From Casuarina equisetifolia (lineage: Eukaryota > Streptophyta > Magnoliopsida > Fagales > Casuarinaceae), in assembly GCA_028551475.1 (NCBI GenBank), contig CM052357.1, positions 868,001-932,000 of the forward strand: a DNA stretch of 64,000 bases, in the 5' to 3' direction. Positions 32,199-43,813 of the stretch are shown here, in pieces; position 1 is the first letter of the stretch, and every line of letters starts with the position of its first letter. The notes under the pieces were generated by a model. That model had not been told where the DNA came from. It was given only the letters and a program-made list of their open reading frames with translations, and did no database searches. The position numbers and the translations under genes are program-made.

Positions 32199-35100
32199 GG
32201 AAGGTCACTAAAATTTCATGATTGAAAACCTCCATTAGTTTTGGGACGGTTGTTAGCTTTAATGAATTACTAATGAAAACATCCATAAGTAACGAGAACT
32301 TAATCTAATATTGGTTAAATATTCCAAGAAAATCTTGTTCCATGATGTGGGTGGCAGGTTGAAAGATACATTGGCTTTTAATATTTAGACTTCTTTGAAG
32401 AAAACTGTTAGAAAGATTAAGAACGTTGTTAACACGAATTGATTAACATTAAAGGTTGTACTGAATGTACCAAATCATATGGGCTGCCGAAACAAGAAAA
32501 GTGTTACCGATGAAGTGATGACATGGTTGACATTAGTTCCCAATACCGCAAAATAGTATCCTGGCACGGCTGACGTTGTAAGCATGGGTGACATGACGCA
32601 AAATAGTATCCTTGATAATTTTTTCGGTAAAAATATAATTATTCCGATATCTACAGATTTTTTTAGTGTACAAAAGCAGCCACGCTCAAAATTTAATTTG
32701 ATATGAACAAAATGCTTGAAAGCAACCAATTAGAAACCTACAACCATTGCCCGGTAAATATGGGAATTGACTTCTTTTCGGCATTGGTAATTGTTCAGCC
32801 TCGTGGTTTAGTTTGGTCCCTTTCGCGGGCTGGAAAAAAAAAGTGTATGTCATGTCCTTAGCATTTTCTCTGATCTGGATAGGCAACGAGAAAGCAACCA
32901 AAAAACTTAGTATGTTTCAGTACTTTCACCTACATTTCAATAACCTGGAAACTAAGATGCAATTCTCACAGTTTGTAACTTTTAAACTTCCATTATAAAG
33001 TGGATAAGGTTTCTTTCCTCCGAAATTCAGTCTTGGATATCTCTGAACAGAGTAGGCTGAACCATATGCAATGAGATTTCTCACTGCTTTCCAATGGTCT
33101 CCTCTCTGCCTCTCCACCATCCCATCCTCTCTTTCATCTCACCCATTAGTTGAACCGATCTTAACCATGTGCTTGCATGTTAAACACATGCATCTACTTC
33201 TTCCCTTTAATATTATGTTTTTAAGTGGATGATATCAAAGGGTCACAGTTGTTAAAATCAATATTGTCTTAACTATATTACAAGGTTGTTACCAATTCAC
33301 TCTATAAAAGTTGTTTCCTTAGATTAATTACACAAAACTCGACCTTCAGACAGAAATAAGAGGCCGTTAACTCTCTTTGTCTCTTGCAAACAATAAATCA
33401 TCTCCTTCCTATCTAACAATAGCTTTACAATATTGGCCCGCACGTCCGAATTCTGGGTTTTTGACCATCAATTCTACCTCCAACATCCTTGAGAATTTCT
33501 GTTATAGAAACTATTAGATATCCTCTGATATTTTTAATATACAGAGCACCCACACTCAGAGTTTTCTCTGATATGAACAAACCACAAGAAAGCAACCAAT
33601 TAGGAGCCCACAACCAACGCCCAGTAAATGTAGAAATTGAATCATTTTCGACCTTTCTCTAATCTGACGTACGCTAGTTGATAAAGTTGCCTTTACACTT
33701 TTTGTATAGCCAGCAAGCAACTAATATGCCTGAAAACTAGTGTTACGGACATTTGAAGCTCTTAATTTTCCCCTATGTTACTGCCAACAGATTCTATGCC
33801 AGAAGCTAGGAGGACGCTTGAAGCTGCAATCAAGTATATGCTCTTCACATCCCATTGCTGTTTACAGACCTCTGGCTTCTTCATTTCATATAAGTGAATT
33901 GATCTGGCATGTGCAGGCACAGACTGCACCGGAAGTTGTTCATAGAAAAGGCCATTCAAGCATTGGAGATCTATCAAGAGCGGATATTGTTCTGATCCTG
34001 AACTTTTCAACAAAAGAGATGTAGGAAAATTTTGTTTACTTAGTTTACCAACACCACCATCCCTCGAAGAAATCTAAGTTTATGAAGTTGTTTCTTTAGA
34101 TATCTTATGTATGGCTTCTTTTTTTTTTAATGGTTTCCTTTTCCTAATCTTTTTCTTTCTTCACTAAATATGAAAATAGTTTTATCAATTGGACAATAAT
34201 TCAGTAATTAGTTACTAGTTACTTTAGACTTAAGGTTCTGAATTCAATTCTCATTTTTCAATACATAGATGTAAAAGATTAAAATAATAAAATAATAAAA
34301 TAACAAAAACTATGAGAGTAGTTTAAAATGAAAACATCATAAGAAAAACATGAGAAGTGAAGATTTGCACGAGTTCGTGGATATAGCTTGGTTTGGTGTC
34401 CTCTTTTCAAATAGCAATAAAGCCTATAACAATTGGAGGAACTTGTTTATACCAATTTTGATGGCAAAATTTGAATAAAATCTCAATCAAGTCACTTGAG
34501 TGAGTTTTGAAGGTCATTCCAAAAATTGCATTTATGAAGGCAATTTATATAATAATATGAAAATCAATCAATGAAAATATTTTTAAATAGAAAAATGGAT
34601 TTTTTTTTTAAAATGACTAAGAATAATATCTTGTATGATTTATTTGTTAGGTTCTTAAGGGATAGTTTATAAAAGAATTGCAACTCAAAATAAGCAAATA
34701 ATATTCTTCAAAAAAATTTAGGATTTTACTCTTGATATAAGCTTCTATTTAATGTTAATAACTATTTTCAAATTAAAAGGCTAAATTTTATCGTATCAGA
34801 ATTTATTATTTTTATCAATTTAACATTTAGCACAATTGTACTCATATATTATAAAAGTGAAAAACATTGATATAAAAAGTGTAAGAATTAAAAAGTAAAT
34901 AAATATTTAATTGCAGCTAAAGCCTTAGGCCATTCTCATAAAGCCCATTATTCCACCCTAAACGGCGTGTACTGCTTTTCGCTATAACGCAGGCCTTCTT
35001 CTACCTTCTCCGGAGACGACAGGTATGCCAATCTCTCTCTCCCTCGGCTGTGGTAAGTTTTGCTATCATGTTCTTGTTGGAATGCTCAGTCCAGAGAATA

Positions 35101-35538
35101 GTTAGGGCCAGCTAGTGAAGCTCTAACATTCGGACTTTGCGAAAACCAGTGCACGCAAGATGTTTGGCAGAATGCCGGACCGGGTGTTGGGTCGCTGTAA
35201 AGGCTCGAATTTGTTAACTTTTCTGATGGGTCTCTAGTGATTATTGAGTGCTCGTGTTCTGTTGTACTTTCGTGTAACGAGAAATATGTTAGGGGAGACA
35301 CTCTTTTAATGGTGCTTAAATTTAGCGGCTAAAGGAATGATGCTCAAATTGGATTAAGTTTATTTATATTTTTGTAGTTAAGCTTGGATGTCGTTAGGAT
35401 GCAGTTGTGTTCCACTATATTGGATTTTTTCCCTTGGGCTAAGTATTAACCCCACGTCGTGGTGGTTTGAGAGAGTATCTAGTTTACCATCAGGTATTGA
35501 AAATCAGAGTGAAAAGCTTCTGACTTGAGTTATGTGCT
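32199..35538. other. Intergenic with cluster repeats and mS33 5' region
   Basis: Copies of the dispersed repeat lie at about 32600-32905 and 33415-33650. The stretch 33215-33660 matches 24435-24890. Around 33790-34020 there is codon-like wording (for example KLFIEKAIQALEIYQERI in one frame) that I cannot assign. 34030-34900 is very AT-rich and empty. A probable 5'UTR exon of the mS33 relic with a GACAG/GTATGCC donor lies near 34955-35022. Confidence 0.5.
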
Positions 35539-36662
35539 ATGGCTAATGAAGGTGAAGAGACAATGCCTAGTGCAGGCCTAAAGAGCATTCTGGCCAAGGT
35601 AGTCATTGAACGAGTGGCCGGAGCAAGAGCAAGGGGATTTGGGCACATACTTAACCCAACAGGCTAGCGATCACCACACAAGCTGTTACGCAAGAAGCTT
35701 TTCGGTGACAAAATTGCTGAGTGGTATCCACATGACATCAAGAAGGATGATCCTCAAGTCATGGCTCGTCTAGAGAGAGAGTAATTCTCTTCTCTTCTCT
35801 TCTCTTCTCTTCTCTGCTCTGATGTATTCTCTGGGTCTTCAATTACTTTCGTCTTTGTGCAAGTTGTCATGATACGTAGGTTTTTAATATCATGGCCTTC
35901 TGTATTGGGCTGACGAGAAGATGTCTGTCACGAGATGACTTATGCAGTTTCTTGTCTATTAAGTGCGAATTTGTAGCAGTTGTGTACTATGGTTGCCTGT
36001 TTTTCACAGAGAAGCTGCACCTCTTTTAATGCACAGTAGGCTAGCAACTCTGAAGTCACCCTCCACTTGGTTCCTATAAGCAGATGATATATCATTTGAG
36101 CTAGAGCTCATACAGACTGGAGTACTATGTTCTTCATACAATGTGGATAAGTACCTTAAACTAGACAACCTAGAAGTTGTGTTATTGCATGAAGTTTGCA
36201 TTAGGGATGCAACCTTTACTGACTGAATTTCTTAAAATATCCATCTAGGGTGTGTGTTTTAGAATATCTATATGACTTTTCTGGTTCTTTTGCTGCAAAT
36301 AATTATAAAGAAATTACCTTTTTGGTTTTATGTGCTTATAGTGTTTTTGATCTAATTTCTATTTTATACTTTTACGAAATCTAATTGCTTCTTTTCTTCT
36401 TCCATGTGAATCAAGTCTTGCATTTAGCACGGTCAGTTAAGACTGCTGATATTTTAAGAAGAATTTATCCAGAATCTTTTATGAAGTTTGATGGATGCTT
36501 ATTAGCTCCTAATGGTTACGTCAATATGATCTATGCACGTTTGAACCATCTGACATGTTCATATCGGCTTTACCTAGTCGCTTATCGAAGCTTGGAATGT
36601 TGAAGCGTTGTGGTAAGGGAGCACCTAAGAAGGGTCAAGGAAGACAAGCCGCCAAGAATTGA
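35539..36662 (+). pseudogene. Mitochondrial ribosomal protein mS33 (MRPS33) gene, one premature stop
   Basis: Exon 1 (35539-35780) encodes MANEGEETMPSAGLK, then GARARGFGHILNPTG, an in-frame TAG at codon 43 (35665-35667), then RSPHKLLRKKLFGDK and EWYPHDIKKDDPQVMAR. A donor at 35781 pairs with an acceptor before 36578. Exon 2 (36578-36662) gives RLSKLGMLKRCGKGAPKKGQ, then GRQAAKN and a stop. The WYP word and the C-terminal GKxxPKKGQGxxAAK match mS33, a small-subunit mitoribosome protein. The spliced frame is 109 codons, close to family length. Apart from the stop, which replaces a position that is usually glutamine or similar, the reading frame is open. This suggests recent death or a sequence error. 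Confidence 0.8.
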
Positions 36663-37447
36663 TATCTACCAGTGTTGTTGGAAGTAGAAAGAGTAATCTT
36701 ATGAATAACAAGGCCGTTTGTAGTTGGACTTCTTGTGACGACCTCAAGAGTTTTGGCAATTCAGATTGGATTATCCGAAACACCTTCATCCTTTTAGTGG
36801 TCTTTGACGATTTCTGCTGTGAATGCCAGCTTTTTCAGGCTTTGTGCTACATGAATATCAGAATTTCTTTGTTCTCTAGGTACTTTCTTTAAGTTTTTCA
36901 TTTCTTTTTCTTTCCCCTGCAAGCAGATTTGATTAATCAATCTATTCTCTCATGAAATAACAACCCTTTAACCCTGGTTGTAGTAAATTAATGTAGTAGT
37001 TGCTCCTTTACAACAGGCACATTTCTTGCGTACATGTGTTTGTGTTTTGGGTTACCTAGCTTGCGTTCAACTGCTGATATGCTTTCTTTGCTATTTGAGA
37101 ACAGAAACTGGAATTAACTCTCACAATGTGATTACTTGGAATAAAGTGATGATACCACAAATTGAAGGTCCATGGCTGTGTATAATACAAGAAAATTGTT
37201 GATTCATGACAGAATCTGAAAACTCCAAAGAGTATTGATTAGGAGTTGACTACCAACTTTTGTATGCTCTATCCTCATCAACACCTCATGGCTGGAAAGA
37301 ATTTCTTTGAAACTTTAATAACTTTCTACATGGCATATCCTAGTTGCAAAATAAACATCCAGGATGTGAAAACGTATAGCCTAGACACCTTTGGAGTGAA
37401 AAATAAAAAATAAAAAATAAAAAATAAATAAAAAAATTCGGCACTAA
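36663..37447. other. Intergenic, nothing recognised
   Basis: Probably the 3' flank of the mS33 relic. An A-rich AAAAATAAAAAAT tract lies near 37398-37430. Confidence 0.5.
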
Positions 37448-37617
37448 TTACCAGTAATCCACAGGAACAAGTTCCATCCAAAAATGATGGAACCTCCTCG
37501 TATACCTAAGAACTATAACCCTTTCCACCATCTTGGAGATAAACTTAGAAGCGACATAACAGTCCTTACAAACTCTTAGGTTCTTGGCAACTCTAATGAC
37601 GATTCCACCGGGGGTAT
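37448..37617 (-). pseudogene. PPR protein DYW-domain tail fragment
   Basis: The minus strand reads VIRVAKNLRVCKDCYVASKF, ISK, then RFHHF and a terminal DYW stop. This is the signature end of the DYW cytidine-deaminase domain of plant organelle RNA-editing PPR proteins (KNLRVCxDCH...RFHHFxxGxCSCxDYW). Between RFHHF and DYW the frame is shifted: DGTCSCG is visible in the next frame, so two small indels flank it. Only about 56 codons survive, and the 5' edge runs straight into the dispersed repeat at 37617. By family the parent would act in mitochondria or plastids; this piece is dead. Confidence 0.85.
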
Positions 37618-38114
37618 AACTATTTAGATATCTTCTGCTTGTTTTTTTAATATACAGTTCCTCCACACTCACTGTTCCCTCTGGTAGGAACAAGCAGCAA
37701 GAAAGCAGCCAATAAGAAACCTATAACCAAGGTTTGTTTAGTGCCTTTGGGATTTTGGAAACAAGGGCATATCATGTCCTCGGCATTTTTTCTAGTCTGT
37801 ACAGGCCATGAAAAGCAACTAATTATACAACCTACGGAACTAGTGAATTCCTCCTAGTGGATAGAATAGCGTAAAGATGGGAGCAATGCGGGGAACCAGA
37901 TTAATAAAACTGAAGATGATATAAAAGTTATATAGTCCACAATGGAGAAAGAAAATCTTCCCAAATTTACAAAAATAAAACGAAAGAAAAGTCTATATGT
38001 TCTTGCGAAAGGTTTAAGCAACATTTACTTAGCCTAAAATTAACTAGATTCAAAACGTATTGCACGAAACCAAATAGCATAGTTATAGATCTATTGGCTT
38101 CTAATCTCAACCAC
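37617..38114. other. Dispersed cluster repeat and 3' flank of NLR fragment
   Basis: 37617-37850 matches the repeat at 24720-24985 and 33490-33640 (TTTTTAATATACAG, AGAAAGCAGCCAATAAG). The remainder is AT-rich without a gene. Confidence 0.6.
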
Positions 38115-39119
38115 TCACCCTTGCAGATGCTCCAACAACTCTAAGTCACCAACCTTGTATGTTTTGTAGTGTTCTCCTCTAATTCTATACCTAAAACGGA
38201 CAATAGTTACCTTCTTAACCTTCCAATAATCTTTGCCTCTATTTGGCTGCACATTTAGCACCAATTCCTTTTGCATTTCACATATGTCAAGAATCTTTAG
38301 GCTTTCCAAATACTGGATTCCAAAGGGTACCTCTTTCATATGTGGGCATGACCCAATCTCTAGTTCCTCAAGAATTGGCAATGATCCTTTGTCTATTTCA
38401 ATGAATGTTAATCTTCTCATTCTTTGGATTCTAAGCCTTTTGAGTTTTCCAAAAGTGCCTACCTGAAAATGGAGGCATTCCCCGTCATATGCCTGACGAA
38501 GGGTAAGGAAAACTAAGTTAGGCAAACTTTGGACATATGGTAATGGATCTTCCACAAAAAGTGAGAAATGCAAGGATAAATTAACCAAATTATGAAGCTT
38601 CAGAATCCAATTGGGCAACTTCCCCATTTGACCCCTTAAAAAGATGAACTCTAAATATTTAGGTGGTGATAAGATGTAATCTAAATCAAGAACTTCATCT
38701 TCATTGATTGAACTTGCCATAAACATCTTAAGGTGGACCATACTTTCTATTGCTGAGCACAAAACCCTCCCATTTTGAAACCTCAAATTTGAAACACCCA
38801 ACCTTTTCAATTGATTCAACTTTCTTAGCTCCACAAATAGATCAATGCCTTCATGAGTAACCTTTTTAAGTAATAGTGCTTGCAAGTCCTTTAAACATCC
38901 AATCCTACCATAGACTTTGACTCCTTGAATTGAACTCAAGCTACTTTCAATTTCCAAGTTAAGGTAAAAAGATAAAAGTTATCTTAACTTGCGAAGCTTA
39001 CATATCACAGCTGGAAGTCATGGGTTTCTATAAGGTTTAGAAGTTGGAGGTTTTCTAGCCTACCAATTGACTTTGGAAGTATCTTAACCTTTGTTCTTCT
39101 CAAGCTTAAATGCTTCAAG
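38115..39119 (-). pseudogene. CNL C-terminal LRR half, truncated
   Basis: An open stretch of 280 codons ends LLEHLQG and stop, matching the LRRs and C-terminus of the intact CNLs (SLPILEELEIGSCPHMKEVP, SLKILDICEMQKELV). The homology extends with disruptions back to about 39119 (RTKVKILP region, about residue 603 of the intact gene) and then ends abruptly. The coiled coil, NB-ARC and first LRRs are missing, so it cannot be a receptor. Coding quality in the last 280 codons is good, so truncation may be recent or the piece may be maintained by exchange with neighbours. Confidence 0.88.
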
Positions 39120-39873
39120 GAAAGTTGTTTGGATAATCAATTTAACACATACAAAATAGTTTTTTCTTGGTATGATACTAAGATTTCGTGGCTGAGTATC
39201 TTATGTTGCTTTTTCCATATACTAGGAGCCAGCGTAGGTAGCAGGATATCTGCAAGATACGGGTATGTACGGAGCATGAGAACTAATTCAAAGTGTGTTA
39301 AGCCAGAGTTTTTGAACTACTTCGCCGACCTAAGACGAGCTGCTTTGTATGAGTGTTATTTATGAGAATGGAGCTTCCTAATCATTGAGTGTGTCTGCCA
39401 GTATATCCTCATTTTTGGAATAGCTACCAACTTTGTTTTTGCAGATTGTTACACGATTACTAATCTTTTTTGTTATTGATCAGTTTCAGAACTTGATGGC
39501 ATGGTTGATCATGGAGCTCCATTTCTAGTATTCTTATTGTGAATATAAACTTCTACTTTGTTTCGCAGGTAAGCTTGAAATCCCACTACAATTGATGTTA
39601 ACAATAAGCCAAAATCTTCAGTAAATATTTCCCTAATATGAAAACTGTGGATCATCCTATGATATTATCAACCCAACTGGGCCATAAGTAATTTTCCTTT
39701 TCCCTTGTATAACGTAACTACTTGTTAATTGCTTACTAACGATCCCAATTGTAAATGCTAATAGAATTTTCATCGTTGTGCAACGTGTTCATTTGTTAAG
39801 CTTGGTCAATCTAAATGTAACATGTGAACTGTACATGAAATCATCCTCTCAAAGGTCCGGGTTTTATATTTGT
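39120..39873. other. Intergenic between opposed NLR relics
   Basis: No recognised gene; a 78-codon ORF at 39129-39365 has no family resemblance. Confidence 0.5.
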
Positions 39874-40440
39874 AAAGTTTTGGAAGCAAATGGCACAAAT
39901 TTCCAGGGTAAAGGTCATTGTGCATAAATCTATAACTGTACAGAAATGTTTTCGGGAGACAGACAGCTCTGTTTTTCTCTTTTGCAAAAGGGAAATGTCA
40001 AGGTCTTCTCTAATCACACTGCTCAAAAAATCCAACCTTTTGGAAGTGCTGGATTTTGAAGATGTTCCCATGGATCAACTCTTGGAAAAAGAGGCCAATT
40101 TATTCAACCTGAAGCACTTAAGTTTAAGAGGAAAAAAATTAAAAGAGTTCCCATTAGTGAAATGTCAAGTTCTTTTACAATCACATTGTTCAACAAATTC
40201 AAGGTTTTAAAGGTGTTAGATTTTGGAGATGCTTTTATGGATCAACTTCCTAAAGAAGAGGGTAATTTATTCAACTTGAAGCACTTAAGTTTAAGAAAAA
40301 AAAAGATCAATAGAACTTTCAAATACCAAAGCTTATGGAAACGCTATTGCGTGAACTACCAATTAAGAGATTCAGGCTTTATGAGCTAAGACATCTTGCG
40401 GCTCAATATCATGGCAAGGAAATCAAACATAGTTTGTAGA
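39874..40440 (+). pseudogene. Inverted NLR fragment with internal LRR duplication
   Basis: It is on the plus strand, opposite to all other NLRs here. It starts in the post-NB-ARC linker (VLEANGTNFQGKGHC), then LLEVLDFEDVPMDQL and NLFNLKHLSLRG. A second copy of the same LRR follows (VLKVLDFGDAFMDQLPKEEG, NLFNLKHLSLRK), then RELPI...LYELRHLAAQYHG. The two LRR copies are direct units of about 167 bp at 39992-40158 and 40159-40325, each starting GAAATGTCAAG. Stops and frameshifts make it a relic. It is closer in wording to a diverged CNL than to the three main genes here. Confidence 0.82.
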
Positions 40441-41003
40441 AATTCCATAACTTTATAATAATGTTATATTTACCACAGCTAGCACATTATACTTTCTTAA
40501 TACATAGGCCACCTAAGAAGTAGAATGCAACCCCTTGGAGCTTGGGTTATGCTGCCCATTTACTTTCTGTGGACTTTAACTTATTTTCTTTTTCCACGCG
40601 AAAATGTTGGTTTAAAGGCTTTGTAGCAATTCAAAGAAAGTGTATTCCTAAGGAAATTCTTGTTTGTCCATTTTTGAACTATAAACAATAATTGTCATAT
40701 CCTTTTAACCACATCCATAAATATCAAACTATTACTCATGGTGAAAAATTAAACTATCAATCCAACAAATTTGAATTAAGTATGAAATTTGTGAAAAGTG
40801 TGATAATATCTTCAACTTTCACTAATGTTGAAATTGACCAAAAAAATCAAGATTTAAGCAAGCAAATTAGGTTAGTCAACCATAAATTGCAAAGACTCTG
40901 TCATTACATTACAAAACTATAAAAATTTTCATAGAAGTCCTATGGTTTAGAGGCACATACCTTTTGTTTCTCTAGAAGTTCTTGCAACTTGCTTCTTTTT
41001 AAC
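40441..41003. other. 3' flank of the CNL pseudogene
   Basis: No gene is seen. A possible splice donor (AAAAG/GTATGTGCC, minus strand) near 40964 may correspond to the 3'UTR intron donor of the intact CNLs. Confidence 0.4.
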
Positions 41004-43813
41004 TCACCCATGTAGACGCTCCAGTAAGTCTGAGTCACCAAGTTTGTATATTTGATAATGTTCTCCTTTAATCCTATACTTGAAATGAATAGTAGTAATA
41101 TTTTTAACTTTCCAATAATTTTTGCCACTATCTCATTGCAAACTTCGCACAAATTCTTTTTGCATCTCACATATGTCAAGAGTCTTTAAGCTTTTCAAAT
41201 GTTGGATTCCAAAAGTTACCTCATTCATTTGTGAGCATGGACCAATCTCTAGTTCCTCAAGAACCGACAATGATCCTCTACTCATATTCACCATTTGTAA
41301 TCTATTCAACTTTTTAAGTCTAAGCTTTTTAAGTTTTTGAAAACCACCATCCTCAAAATGCAATTGTTCCCCATCATACCCTTGAATAAGGGTAAGATTA
41401 ACCAAGTTAGGTGAAGTTTGGAGATATGGTAATGGGCTTTCCAATAATAATGAGAAACATAAGATTACTGTGACCAAATTATGAACCTTTAGAATCCAAT
41501 TAGGCAATTTCTCTAAATGTCCCCTAAGATAGACATATGATAAACATTGAGGTGGTAATGAAATAGAGTGTAAATCTAGAACCTCATTTTCATTGATTGA
41601 GCTTGCAACTAAGGTCTTGAGGTTGACCATTCTTTGTATGGAGGCATACAAAAGCCTCCCATATTTTGCCATTAAATTTGAAATAGCCAAAAACCTTAAC
41701 TGATTCAATTTTCCCAACTCTATGAAAACATCAACACCTAGATGATTTGCCTCTATAAATGATAGTGTCTGTAAGTACTTTAAGCATCCAAACCCACCAT
41801 GTACTTTTACACCCTGAATGGCATGCAAGCTATTTTCAATTTCCAAGTCATGATAATGAGCCAAAAGATGTCTTAACTTATGGAGTTTGAAAATCTCAAT
41901 TGGTAACTCACGAATTGTGGTTTCCATGACATTAAGTGTTTGGAGATTCTCTAGCCTACCCACTGACTTTGGAAGTATCTTAACCATTGTTCTTCTTAAA
42001 CTTAAGTGTTTCAAGTGAAATAAATTACCCATTTCTTCAGGAAGATAATCAATTAAAGCATCTTCAAAGTCCAAAACTTTCAAAAGCTTGAATTTTTTTA
42101 ACAATGTGACTATGAAAGACTTTGATATTTTATTCATATCAAAGATGAATATAGAACGGACACGAGAGTACTCAATGCTCTCAAAAGCATGTTCTTGAGC
42201 ATCGTGGATGGACAGGAAGCGACTATTTCCTTCAAAGCTTGCATCATGTGCCTCCAAAACTTGACAAATATTCAACTCTCCAGCTTTTGACAGGATGATT
42301 TCATGTAATAGGTCATGTATTCTATACTTCCTACGCAATTCATAATCAAGCTCTCCAAATGAAACCTGAACCAAGTTTCTTTAGACAAGTTCCATTAAGT
42401 ATTCCTCTGCTATCTCTTCCATTTATTTTCCTTTGTTTGCTTTTATGAATCCCTCAGCTACCCATAACCAAAATAACCTATTATCTGTAATTGAATAGTC
42501 CTCTGGAAAAATACTGAAGTACAAGAAGCAAGACTTAAGGTAGGGTGGAAGATCATAATAACTAAGAGAGAGAAATTTTGTGATACTAGAAAGGTGAGGA
42601 TTATTTTCTAGCTCAAAACTAAGGCTATTATGCAACTTTTGCCATTCTAATAAAACCTTTTCTTTTGTTGATAGAAGACCACCAATGGCAACGATTGCAA
42701 GTGGCAAGCCTTCACATTTTCTGACAATGTCCAATGACAAACTTACTCTTTTGGACAATACGATTGGATCTCAGTTTTGAATGCCTTTTTGCAAAATAAT
42801 TTCCAAGCCTTTTCTCCAGATAGAGGTTGAAGTTTGTATACTTGATCAAATGGAGATTCTTTACAAGAAATAGCAACTTGATGACTACGTGTTGTGATGA
42901 TTATCCTACTACCTCTGTCATTACATGGTAAAGCATGTTTCATAATCTCCCAAAACTCCATCTTCCAAACATCATCAAAAACAACAATAAACTTTTTTTG
43001 CTATAAATGCTTCCTTAGCAAGCTAATTAATGTGATCTCGTCCATTATTTCTATTTGCCCCACAATTGTTTCTTTTACATGATGGATTTGCTTTGTCATA
43101 GATATGAGTATCTTTTGCATGCTATATGACTGAGAGACAGTAATCCAAACATGACAATCAAAATGTCTTTTCACATATTCATTATCATATACTTTCTTAG
43201 CAAGAGTTGTCTTACCAATTCCACCCATGCCAACCAATGAAATGATTGAGCGTCTAGATACTTCCCCTACCAACCAACTGACAAGCTCATCCCTTGTAGC
43301 TTCAATACCCACAACTTCATCTTCTTCAATGAACAACGAACCTAATCGAGGGTCATTCCATTGAGTATTTGTTGAACAAGTCAAGCTTGATTTTTGCCCA
43401 AAGGAATTAAAACCATATCTTATACTTCTTTCTTTGATTTCATGGACAGATATCTTTATATCTTTAATCCTTATAGCTATGTCATGACTTGGTTTTAATT
43501 TTCTTAATAAGCAAGAAATTTTATTTGGGAAAGCAATAAAACCTTGCGGATGGCGACATTGTGCCACATGAAGAACATATTCATCTACGATATCTTCAAT
43601 ATGATAGGCTGCTTCTCTCACTTGTTTCACCCATGTTCTTACACCATCTTGGAGGTCTCCTCCTTTCTCTGCATCTTGTAAGAAACACTTGATGCTCTCC
43701 AGTTCATCTTTGATGTCTACAACTTCCTTGTGGACACCCCTTAGTAGTTTGGACTGGTGAACAATCAATTGAACCAGCTCATTGATGACAAGGGTAACAG
43801 CTGTATCTGTCAT
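41004..43813 (-). pseudogene. CNL, RPM1-like, near full length but broken
   Basis: From MTDTAVTLVINELVQL to GDSDLLERLHG and stop it covers the whole architecture: Rx coiled coil with IEDIVDEYV, P-loop GMGGIGKTT, FDDVW, GSRIIITTR, GLPLAI, FLYFSIFPEDYSI, YRIHDLLHE and LRRs. It is interrupted by four in-frame stops. These are CAA to TAG before QKKFIVVFDDVW near 43000, at GK* near 42424, before RNLVQVSF near 42382, and after RSLQ near 41133. A 4-bp deletion after YCPKE near 42745 also shifts the frame. It is clearly more diverged from the two intact CNLs than they are from each other. The 413-codon open LRR block shows slow decay. Confidence 0.93.

Noticed and set aside
33740-34024. 94-codon ORF in the spacer
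   Set aside because: No domain, no duplicate to test conservation, and better codon-like wording lies in another frame; no call made.
36385-36603. 72-codon ORF within the mS33 locus
   Set aside because: It lies mostly in the predicted intron and overlaps exon 2 in the wrong frame; the mS33 splice model explains the region better.
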